Origin: Mytilus edulis
Lineage: Eukaryota; Mollusca; Bivalvia; Mytilida; Mytilidae
Length of the DNA: 64,000 nucleotides
Assembly (NCBI RefSeq): GCF_963676685.1
Contig: NC_092351.1
Coordinates: 40,848,733 to 40,912,732 of the forward strand
Reading direction: 5' to 3'
The translations under genes were made by a program, and so were the position numbers. The notes beneath the pieces are model-generated. The model saw only the letters and a list, made by a program, of their open reading frames with translations, was not told where the DNA came from and searched no databases. This document shows, piece by piece, positions 54,672 to 64,000 of this stretch. Position 1 is the first letter of the stretch, and every line of letters starts with the position of its first letter.

Positions 54672-57600
54672 CTACAAATAGACAAACAAACAACCCAACA
54701 AATTAAAACTAATAGCTTTAAATTCGAGGCCTTTTGTTGTATGTTATGAGCACATGCAATTTAAAACTCTAGTTTCTTTAAAAAATATAGTTATGGTTCT
54801 GTAACTTCTACTTTTTAACATGTTTTGAATTCGTATTTCCATTGGGTAGTAACAAGTACTTGTTTTAATGATAAAACTGCTTTTTTGTATCGAATCTTTG
54901 TTATATCTTATCCCCAACCTGATCTGATCATAAATACATGGAGGATTTTTTTCTTTCTGTTTTCAGAATTAGATATTGGTAATTGAATATTTCTAACATT
55001 CTTCAGTGCGATTGCAAAGTGAACTTATTTCTATTGCCTTTTAGGATTTATATGTAAGTGGATTCTGTTATTCTTCCAACAGTGGAAAGACAATCGTCCC
55101 TCTTTTCTTATTGTGACGTCATTTAAAATTCTTTATTTTCCGTATATATTCTATCTTAAATATTTATTGACTTGTGTATTTTGAATTTGGATTTATATTT
55201 ATATGTCTGCTTGTAGATACGCTATATATGTTATATGCTAATAACGATCCAGTAAAGAACATATCACTCTATTGTGTCTCTTTTCTACATTGTATGTAAC
55301 GCGAAGAACACTTTTTTTCCGGAGGACTAAAACCAAGGATCAAGAAATTAGAATATTTTAACTTATCTATAGTATAGTGATTACTGATTAAGTTTAGGAA
55401 AAACGGTACTCTTACATTTTTCCGGCATTGGGTTGGCCTTTTGTGTACCCAAGGCAGGTAAAGAAAGTCTCATTAGAAGCGCTGTGATTGGATGTAAGGG
55501 TACACAATACAGTTGTTTTATATATGATTAGTTGCAGTTTGTATATTTACAATATAAATTTTTGAAACCTATTGAAATATTTTCTGGAGAATTATTCGAA
55601 AAGTCTTCAAAAGACGCGTACTAAATTATAAATTTAGTGTAAAATGACAGTGAGCAAGGATAATATAAACAAGATTCGTTGGAAGTTGGTCATGATACTA
55701 TTTGGCTTTAATTTTTAAAACATAATAAGAAAGTAATAAAGCACTATCACCACACAGAAATGTTTTATCCAAGTTTCAAGTTTTTATTATAAAAAGTGGT
55801 AGATTTAGATAATGTTAGTATTGTCGTATATGATAGAATAAATAGTACCGTTTTATAAGTCATTGGACAATGAACTTAAACTATCGATGTATGCTATATC
55901 GCACATTTTTTTTTAAATGCGTTGGAAAACGACTCATAAAAATTAGGTTAAATTCATTAACCTAACAATTCCTGTCAAAATACACTATACAACTAAATAT
56001 TATGTCTGTACTAAAGGATCTGCAAAATGTTAATAAATAATGTTGTATTGTATCGTGTTGTTAGGTTTTTTTAAAATTATTTATCTTCAGGTGACGTTGA
56101 AAGTTAATGATGATAAACTTAGTCTTCGTGTATTATTTGGTATATTTTGTAACGTGCTTAATTATGTTTTTCTTACAAAACTCACATTTTAATAAAGCAG
56201 AAACATGACTCTGATCTGAAAGATCAATTGCACATAGAAGAGCGTCGAAACCATTCTCCCTTGTCTTGAGAATATCTAATAGTCGACAGATTCGCTGATC
56301 ATGAGTCTTTGGATGTAAAACATATCTTTGCATTTTCAGGGACATAACCCCAGCGGAAATTAGGTAAGGTAACAGTGGCACTTCTAGCATTTCTTCACAC
56401 ATCATACTGAAGTTTCGTTCAAGTACCATTGCTTTCTTTTCATCAAGAGGTTTACCTATATTTTTAAAAGATGAAATTATGACATAACATGCCCTAGTAA
56501 ACCAAATGTGGTCTGAATCTGTCATTATGATACAAACAGCTTTTTAAAAAGACTGAATAAGCAATTATCAAGTCATGTTCAGTCTTTCAGTTAATTTTCA
56601 AACTAGTGCACTGCTGTTAATCCTATATTGTCTAGTCAATATATAGAGAATAATACATGGCAAAATCCGTATCATCCCGAGATACCAATATCAGCCAGAG
56701 GGCCTTTAGGCCAGAAGAATGATATGTTTTATACGCTTTATCATATATTTCAACAGGAGAGTATACATGAACTGTTTTCTGATCCCTAGCACCTGGGTTA
56801 CCTTCAGTTCTACTTTTGTCTTGTTTTAAAACTGTTAAAGAACTTCCCTATTACTCATCCGAAACACCTTGGTTACCTTACAATTTGCGTGCTGTTGTTT
56901 TAAAGATAATTTGTTTATTGTATTTTTTGTGTGTGTTTTGTATGGTATTTCATTGAGTTCTTTTTTATATTGGCATTTCGTTTGTCAAAGTCAAATCTAT
57001 ATAAAATGTGAGAAACGAGAAACTCTTATAAACCACTTCATCAAACAACAATCACTGAACAACAGGCCCAAGACTTAGTGCAGGTCAGTGAGTTTAAACG
57101 TTTTAAAATGCGCCAACATACACCTAACCAGAACAGTAGTGTAACATGTCAACATAGTGTTTCAATTGAAAAGGCTTAACTCGATCAAAAAGTCATAAAA
57201 ACAAAAACAAGAAACCATACACTGAAGGAATAAATTTGATTTATGACACACAGTTAAGATCTTTTTTGTTTGTTCAGACAGTTCAGTAGTTGATTTTTCA
57301 TGTGCATATATACATCATATTGAGTTGTTTGTAAAGTAATGAGTTAATTGCAAGCCGATCATCTTCACAGTACTGAATTTACCGCTTTCGATAAATATAA
57401 AAATTGACTAAAGACTAACAATGACTGAAGAATGTAATATTCAGTGCTTAGCGCAAGAAGAACTCAACACCAATAGTATATCTTTATTTAGACGAAACGC
57501 GCGTATGTCGTACTAAATTATAATCCTGGTACCTTGGATAACTATTTACACCACTGGGTCGATGCCAGTACGACAGACGCGCGTTTCGTCTACATAAGAC

Positions 57601-60600
57601 TCAACAGTGACGCTCAGATCAAAATATTTATCAAGCCAACCAAGTACAATTTTGAAGAGCATTGAGGATCCAAAATTCCAAAAAGTTGTGCAAAATGCAG
57701 CTAAGGTAATCTATGCCTGGGATAAGAAAATCTTTATTTTTTTCCCCAAAAATTCAAAGTTTTGTAAACAGGAAATTTATGAATGACCATATTATTGATA
57801 TTCATGTCAACACTTAACGCTTAAGTGTTGACTACTGGGCTGGTGATACCTACGAGGACGAAACGTCCACCAGCAGTGGCATCGACCAATTTCACCAGCC
57901 AATTCCCGTACTCGAGGTCTTTCACGTGACCACAGAGGTTGTTGTTTTAAAAGAAAAGAAAAAAAAGCTATTGTAGATTTGATTATTAGATCGAAGGAGG
58001 AATATATTTGTTCCGGGCCATATGAGTATTTGGACCATATGCGTATACTCATATGGTCCGACCGTACGCGTATGGTTGGACCATATGAGTATAATACTCG
58101 TTTGGTTACTAACGGGCCGGACCATATGAGTATTTGGACCATATGAGTATTTTTTTCAAATTGCATTATCAACGTTTCAATAAAACAAAAACTTTATCTA
58201 GAAAACAACAATGATGGTTACATGACAATGTATTAATTTTATAATGCAAAGACTACGTAAAAATTAAATATTGATGCCATAGTTAGTTATCATCGCTAAT
58301 AACATTATTGCATGTAGGCTTTGGATGACATTTACTTCCCCACGGTATCATAGCTTATTTGCGCTTGCAAGTTTTGGTTGTGCACGATCCATTTCATTTT
58401 CACCCTTTGTTTGCGAGTGAAAAGCCTTTTTGCAGGTGCGTACAGTGATACCGAGGTCTTGGGCCAATCCGATATGTCTAAGGTGTTTTTAAGAAGTTGT
58501 AGATTTCAAATATCGTAACATAACTGCAATACACCATGTTCACAAGACAACTTAAATAAACTATGTTCTTTTCCATCGACTTTTTGTGTAACAGTTCGTT
58601 TAGAAATTTTTGGAATTTACTTTTTTAAGTCGACATATTGCCATTTACTCGTAATAACAAATTGGTAATTACCATCGGTAATGACCATCGGTATCAAATG
58701 TATTTATTATAGTTTTGAGAAGTAAGTAAAATGAGTGAAACTTCTAATTTTTATTTAGCTTATCTTTTATCATAATATAAAAATAAAATTACCTATATGG
58801 TAGCGTCTTTTTAACGAACGGTCATACCATATGAAGAGTTTTCTTATCCCAGGCATAGATTACCTAAGCTATATTTGGCACAATTTTTTTGGAATTTTGG
58901 ATCCTCAATGCTCTTCAATTTTGTACTTGTTTTTATAAATATTTTGATATGATCGTCACTGATGAGTCTTATGTAGACGAAACGCGCTTCTATCGTACTA
59001 AATTATAATCCTGGTACCTTTGATAAATATTTACATCACTGGTTTGATGCCACTGCTGGTGGACGATTCGTCCCCGAGGGTATCACCAGCCCAGTAGTCA
59101 ACACTTAAGCGATTAAGTGTTGACATGAATATCAATAATATGGTCATTCATAAATTTCCTGTTTACAAAACTTTGAATTTTTGGGGAAAAAAAACCTAAG
59201 GATTTTCTTTTCCCAGGCATAGATTACCTTAGCTGCATTCTCAATGCTCTTCAACTTTGTACTTGTTTGGCTTGATAAATATTTTGATATAAGCGTCACT
59301 GTTGAGTCTTATGTAGACGAAACGCGCGTCTGTCGTACTAAATGATAATCCTGGTACCTTTGATAACTCTTTAGAAGTATTAATAGTAAACTGTAACGCA
59401 GTGTTAATTACCCCGACCATATGAGTATATACCTATATTGTCATGACCATACGCGTATGGATCAAATGCACATATGGTCCGGAACATATTCATCGTTAAA
59501 GTGCTGTGCTACTTGGCAAAATAACTAAAATTTCAGTGAATTGAAAAGGAAAACAATTACCACTGCAAAAGGTATAAATAATAATCATTTCACACCGTTT
59601 TTGGCCAGCAAGTTTTAAAAATTGAATAACATTATTAAAAATATAGATGTCATTTCATCGTAGTAATATACATTACTTACATTTTAAAATGTCTGGATTA
59701 ACATTACAACATGCTGTAACTAATGCGTGGTAGGATGGTGTTTCCGTCTGCGTACTCCATTCTAAAATGATTTGATGCAAACATTCGTCTGCATCTGAGT
59801 ATTCATCTTCTATATTGCTTAGTTTATTTGGTTCTATTCCCAGTTCTCTTCCTATCTGGCGGAAATCTTGACCTAATAAACATTATGAACACATCATAAG
59901 TACTCCATTACTGATATTCAAGATGTATCTAAAATGTGATCCAACATCATCATAGATATTCAAAATATTTAATATTTAAACGTGAACTTGAAATAATATT
60001 AAAATAGTGTTATTAAATACATTGTTCACAAAATACAATTTAATCATTTGCTCGGTTTTCCCAAAAAAAGAGAAATACAGAAAATGAAAATTCCGTTAAA
60101 AAAAGTCCTCCTGCCCCTCCCCTTTAGAATATCAAATGGTCGAGCCCTACTTACCAACAGTCTTTCTTATAGTGTCACAAAACTCCTTTAGTTGTGGTGG
60201 TAATTTTTTGTCCGTTTCTTTAACTCTGTTTAGTCCCTCGCACAGCTTGTCACAAAGGATCTCTGAACGTTTCTGTGTACACAAAACCTTTGATAATATA
60301 TCATCAATAGAAGTAATATGATGGTTCATGCTTTCGTCGTCTTCTTTGTCTTTGTGGAGACTGTTGATATGCTTTTTAACCTGAACAAAACATATTTTGT
60401 CATTTTGTTGTTATTTGTGTATATTCATATCACAAAGATTCAATAAAAAAATGTTCAAAGTTCCCCAAAATTTTCTTTTCATTTTAAATTTAAAATTCTA
60501 TTGTATAAATTAAGACAAGACATTATCTTTTTTTTAATATCAAAATAAACTTTTACAAAACATAGAACTTTTAGATAAAATATTCACAGAATAAAACAAC

Positions 60601-62420
60601 TTATAAATTTTAAAAATGAAATTGAATAAGATGCAAGGGTATTCATGTTGATGTTCAGTTATTCTATAAATGTCTGGCGTGAATGGACAGAATTTTTATG
60701 GTGGCCTTAAATATGCCCCACTGTTTATATTTAGTCATTCTTCCTAAACAAACAACCCTCAAATAATTGGCTCTGTAAACACTTACTGGTTGATAAATGA
60801 CTTATTATAATAACCTATACTCGGATAACATGAAAATCGGCATATGCATGATATGTGAACTCCATACGCTGAGACAGAGGGATGTCCGTTTTTAAGAAAA
60901 GGAAAGTTGACAATGTGAAAACGAAATTTGTCAAGTTTGTTATAGACATTAGTATGAAATCAGTCTGTTTTAATTTTCAAAAGCAGTGACAGTATATTGT
61001 GGCAAAGTTGCGTCACGCTAAAAAAGACTTGCTTGAAGGAGGTCGGATCAAGAGTGTCTAAAAAAAAGTAAAATCACAAAAAATACTGAAATCCGAGGAA
61101 AATTCAAAACGGGAAGTCCCTAATCAAATGGCAAAATCAAATGATAAAACACATCGAACGAATGGACAACAACTGTCATATTCCTGACTTGGTACAGGCA
61201 TTTTCAAATGTAGAAAATGGTGGATTGAACCCGGTTTTATAGCGCTAAACCTCTCATTGTATGACAGTCGCATCAAATTCCATTATATTTACAACGATTC
61301 GTGAACAAAACAGACGTAATAGGTAAATAGTCAAAATATGGGTACAGCAGTCATCACTGTGTCATAATCTCAAAACAAACAAATATCTAACAAAAAAGCA
61401 CAGGAAGCACTTATCAAATTTAAAACCACATGCATTGCTCCGCGTGTTTGGCGTCATAAAATGTAAACGTCACATATAGAAATATAAAATAATTTTGCCG
61501 TTCAATGTTTTTTTCAAAAAATAAAAAAAAATTCACATAGAGAATGGTGGTATACAGGGTTAGAAAAGGTATGTTAGAACTTATTTCAGAAAAAGACCGA
61601 GATTTTAAATTATCAAGAAGTTCTTTAGAATTTATAAGAATCCACATATGGTTAATACCCCTACGCGAGTAAAATAATTTTGTTGTTCAAAGTACTTTCA
61701 ACTTTATAATAGAACAATAACATATTGACATATAATAGAAAGAGAACACATTGGAGGGATCTTTAAAAGTACAGAGTCACGACATATATAAAGTGTCCAC
61801 TTGTATTGTTCGCGATGAGTTATTTGTTCATTAAAAAGAAAACTATTTGTTACCTCTTGCATTTGAATTTTTAAATCTATATTTTCTCTCATGATTGACA
61901 ATTGTTGATCAATAATGTTGCCAAAGACAAAGCTGTCAGAGTTTTCAGTGTCTGGTGTTGATGGACATGTCAGAGCAGGTGCATTATACTTCTCTTCCGA
62001 TATAACTTTTTCGACTTCTTTGCTTTCATCTATAGTATTCATAAAATCTGGTAATGGTCCGTCGGATGTATCAGAAAAGGTAATTTCAGGCAATTTTTCA
62101 TTCTCGCCCAAAATCTGAATTTCAGACAACACTCGGTTAGTAGAAACGTTGCTATGGTTGTCTACAAGAAGCTGTTTTTGTTGATCTAAGCATTGGCATT
62201 CTATAGGCGATTCTGGTGGTGTTATAGATGTACCTTGGTCTTTGACAATATAATAGTTGGTGCCCCGTGTGTTTGTTGGACAACTAGCAGCTTTAAATGA
62301 CCTAGACCTTCTTACTCGTCTTTCCCTCATTTCAAAATATTGGTCAGATGACTTCCAGTAGGCATGAATATTTTTTTGCAAAAGATGAAAAATCTGCTTC
62401 AAAGTTTCTTCTTTTGACAT
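54448..62420 (-). CDS. Death domain-CARD adaptor-like protein, five coding exons
   Basis: Exons 62420-61854, 60380-60155, 59872-59681, 56455-56186 and 54671-54448 splice in one frame to 492 residues. All introns are GT-AG and the split codons resolve to Gly265, Cys329 and Ser419. Residues 1-189 are polar, with a basic patch (RERRVRRSR, 32-40) and no known domain. Residues about 165-240 look like a coiled coil. Residues about 250-328 have death-domain spacing (FRQIGRELGIEPNKLSNIE, then HQIILEW). Residues 330-418 are CARD-like (LLPYLISAGVMS, RICRLLDILKTRENGFDALL). The tail 419-492 is acidic and Ser/Pro-rich. DD and CARD modules mediate homotypic assembly in apoptosis and innate signalling (family knowledge). 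The order DD then CARD is the reverse of vertebrate CRADD. A 3-kb decayed paralogue lies downstream. The partner and function are unknown. Confidence 0.85.
54680..56130. other. Fourth intron of the DD-CARD gene
   Basis: AT-rich sequence with no repeat or exon that I recognise. Confidence 0.5.
56186..56455 (-). CDS. DD-CARD gene, exon 4 (CARD)
   Basis: The acceptor AAAATATAG and donor AAAT|GTGAGT bound 89 codons: ERNFSMMCEEMLEVPLLPYL, AGVMSLKMQRYVL and DQRICRLLDILKTRENGF, then a final helix SHVSALLK. If the donor is skipped, the frame runs 15 codons to a stop near 56133, a possible short isoform ending right after the CARD. Confidence 0.88.
57485..57895 (+). repeat. Mussel repeat copy with inverted head (third DD-CARD intron)
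   Basis: A short inverted piece (about 57490-57568, ending CCACTGGGTCGATGCC) joins head to head with a full unit in plus orientation (GCGCGTTTCGTCTACATAAG onward). The unit carries the palindrome GTCAACACTTAACGCTTAAG...GTGTTGAC (57807-57833) and ends GTCCACCAGCAGTGGCATCG. It is related to 48548-49130 and 58840-59375. Confidence 0.85.
58015..58152. repeat. Cluster of GGACCATATGAGTAT words in both orientations
   Basis: GGACCATATGAGTATTTGG, its reverse complement ATACTCATATGGTCC, and CGTACGCGTATGG variants recur about seven times. A smaller cluster on the far side of the next repeat (about 59414-59485) shares the same words, so the repeat at 58840-59375 may have inserted into this cluster. Confidence 0.8.
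58840..59375 (-). repeat. Mussel repeat, about 1.5 tandem units of ~342 bp, minus orientation
   Basis: GTAGACGAAACGCGC occurs at about 58974 and 59316. The unit includes GATTCGTCCCCGAGGGTATC, the palindrome GTCAACACTTAAGCGATTAA...GTGTTGAC (about 59098-59125) and CTGGTACCTTTGATAA. It is inverted relative to 57485-57895, so the intron carries an inverted pair about 1 kb apart. Confidence 0.88.
59414..59485. repeat. Second GACCATATGAGTAT cluster
   Basis: CCGACCATATGAGTATATAC, GACCATACGCGTATGGATC and CATATGGTCCGG share words with 58015-58152. Confidence 0.75.
59681..59872 (-). CDS. DD-CARD gene, exon 3 (death domain)
   Basis: The acceptor TTTATTAG and donor AAAT|GTAAGT bound it. The core reads QDFRQIGRELGIEPNKL through LEW and a final helix SYHALVTACCNVNPDIL, matching helices 2-6 of a death domain with the conserved Trp. 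This is the exon missing from the paralogue. Confidence 0.85.
60155..60380 (-). CDS. DD-CARD gene, exon 2 (coiled coil and first death-domain helix)
   Basis: The acceptor TTTTGTTCAG and donor GTTG|GTAAGT bound VKKHINSLHKDKEDDESM through LKEFCDTIRKTV. The last ~15 residues form helix 1 of the death domain. Confidence 0.85.
61075..61325 (+). repeat. Mussel interspersed repeat (CCGAGGAAAATTCAAAACGG family)
   Basis: AATCCGAGGAAAATTCAAAA, GGAAGTCCCTAATCAAATGG, CTGTCATATTCCTGACTTGG and ATGACAGTCGCATCAAATTC follow in the order I know from many mussel sequences. It lies in the first coding intron of the DD-CARD gene. It is probably the tail of a non-LTR element or a SINE (inference). Confidence 0.65.
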
Positions 62421-62449
62421 TATTAGTAGTACAGGTGGATTTTATTATA
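61854..62449 (-). CDS. DD-CARD gene, exon 1 (start codon at 62420)
   Basis: The acceptor TTTGTTTTTCAG ends at 62450, giving a 29-nt leader before ATG, so a non-coding exon lies further upstream. The donor is CAAGAG|GTAACA. The start MSKEE is shared with the decayed paralogue, which supports the choice of ATG. Residues 68-77 (TPPESPIECQ) are also conserved in the paralogue. Confidence 0.85.
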
Positions 62450-62454
62450 CTGAA

Positions 62455-63390
62455 AAACAAATAAACAAATTTATATGCATATAGAAGAAAGAGTGTTATT
62501 TGATAATTACCGTTATATCGATTTCCTTAATTTAGATTTTATTTGTTTATATATCAGCCCCTTGAATGTATATGACTTCTGACATACTTCAGAGCCACTG
62601 TTTATTATCAAGATTTTCCAGATACTTGTAGCTAGTATTACGTCCAGGAAAACACCGAAATTGCATTTTTAGAAAGAAGATGAGGTTAAATAAGCCACAG
62701 AAAATCTTTCTATATCATAAAATAAAGTGCGCAAAAGAAGCAACAAGTTATGGTATGATTGCCTTGATACCTTTATTTGTCATTTCTTAATCGGCTTATG
62801 AGATTTTGAAAAACGTCGATAAACTACTATCGCCTTATCAAAATATCTCGAGTAAAATTGCCACTTTCAAACGTTTATAAATTTCATGCGTTTGAAGCGC
62901 ATACTGGATTTACCTCCATTAGGAACGTTAATACCGAATAATTAAATGGCAAGGTTTGGACCGAAGTACTGACTACTGAGCTGATTATACCCTCGAAGAT
63001 TGATAGTTATAAAATTTCTAACAACTGATGTTTGTCTGGAAAACATTTTAATGGTGTTTTTTTTTAAATAACATTAGGGTAAAGTAAACCACTGAAATTC
63101 TACCCTTTCTACATTAAAAAGAGGGGAAACATAAATCAAAAAGAGAGGTGTCGAGTTATATTAAGATGTACAAACGCTATTTGAGATTTCCAAAAATGAC
63201 CGCCTTGAATATGGGAATTACAGAAATGTGGGGGAAAAATGTTTCAAATTGAACTTTAACCTATAAAAACGTGACCTGTCATTTATAAAGATATTTACAT
63301 GTAGTTAGTGTTTGCACATTGAGATTTGTCTGCCGTGCAATGAAAACTGCAAGCTTGGGCGACCTTAGCTCATACTGCTCGCATAGTAAC
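62455..63390. other. Upstream region of the DD-CARD gene
   Basis: The non-coding first exon and promoter should lie here or beyond the window; I cannot place them. A remnant of the mussel repeat (ACCGAAGTACTGACTACTGA, TACCCTCGAAGATTGATAG) lies at about 62960-63005. Confidence 0.4.
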
Positions 63391-63399
63391 TGCAATCAT

Positions 63400-63690
63400 A
63401 CTTTTTTTTAAATTATGTGCCACCGATTTAAAAAAAAAAAGGAGATGAAAGAGATGCGAAAGATATCAAATGGCTATTCAAACTCATTAGTCACGTATAA
63501 ACTGTCAACGCAATGACTGAAAATAGAAAAATACCATCAGTTGAACAAAAATACTCAAAACAAAACATAAAATACTAAAGACTGAGCTACACAAACACCC
63601 CACCTAAACTGTGGGCTTCGGAAGGATAAGCAGACCCTGATCCAGATCAATAGAGGCATCATCAGATAATAACTTATGAATTTTTGTTTC
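63400..63690 (+). repeat. Mussel interspersed repeat (AAGAGATGCGAAAGATATCA family)
   Basis: GAAAGAGATGCGAAAGATAT, ATTCAAACTCATTAGTCACG, TAAAGACTGAGCTACACAAA and TTCGGAAGGATAAGCAGACC occur in the order of a repeat I recognise from mussel genomes. The 3' portion of the same repeat lies at 15785-15860. Confidence 0.6.
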
Positions 63691-64000
63691 CAAGGGAAAC
63701 ACGGCAGAATCCATATTTGGAGCAGTAACTAATTAATCCGAAGCATTTAATTGCAGAGTGTTTTATGGAAATATTTGTCCTTTCGTAATTATTTGTTTGA
63801 GATAAAGGCATTCTTTATGGTCATAAACACAACTCATATGACCTACCTATTCAAGAATATTAAACAAATTTGAATGATTTTAAATTACCTAGAAATTTTG
63901 TATATTGGAATTGTTCTAAATAAATACAGTACACACAAAAATAAACTGACTTTGTTTACATATGAATAATATATATCAATTTATTAATGAAGTTATGAGC

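Noticed and set aside
61704..61853. Continuation of the first DD-CARD open frame past residue 189
   Set aside because: A GAG|GTAACA donor at 61854/61853 joins in phase to exon 2, and the paralogue keeps a donor at the same point. The remainder is intron.

Overview
The window is animal nuclear DNA: AT-rich, intron-bearing, with GT-AG splice sites and dense short repeats. It is most likely from a bivalve mollusc, probably a mytilid mussel. I base that on several interspersed repeats that I recognise from memory as common in mussel DNA, and on an egghead-type glycosyltransferase. The species call is inference. There is no operon structure, CRISPR array or recognisable RNA gene.

Layout. (1) 1-950 is the end of a bivalve repeat built from ~0.5 kb units, followed by fragments of other repeats to about 2.9 kb. 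From 2.9 to 9.4 kb I see no gene, only small inverted-repeat elements. (2) 9482-10870 (minus) is a complete single-exon GT2 beta-1,4-mannosyltransferase (egghead/bre-3 type). Its splice acceptor and start codon region is repeated three times upstream. (3) 11-23 kb holds no gene, but it contains a clean 1.41 kb DNA transposon with a 9-bp target duplication, a long foldback and several MITEs. (4) 23260-39996 (plus) is a seven-exon gene for a P-loop NTPase whose splice phases all agree; its 5' end is not found. Its introns carry a ~2.3 kb array of 501-bp units, a pair of inverted repeat arms, a Penelope-like reverse transcriptase remnant, and two direct copies of a ~1.1 kb repeat flanking one exon. 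One of those copies is itself interrupted by a block of 161-bp units. (5) 40-44 kb holds duplicated 3' flank, a 39-bp minisatellite and a MITE. (6) 44.8-62.45 kb (minus) contains a five-exon gene for a 492-residue adaptor with a death domain followed by a CARD (62449-54448). About 7 kb beyond its 3' end lies a decayed paralogue (47842-44825) that has lost the death-domain exon. Between them are a second reverse transcriptase tail and a broken copy of a widespread repeat-borne ORF family carrying the motif ALTGCDTTS.

The three genes have no evident joint function. The mannosyltransferase acts in glycosphingolipid core synthesis. The DD-CARD protein fits an innate-immune or cell-death adaptor. 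The NTPase has no assigned role. The most interesting items are the DD-CARD gene with its pseudogene, the NTPase gene with its repeat-flanked exon, the egghead start triplication, and several insertions whose empty site can be read in the same window.
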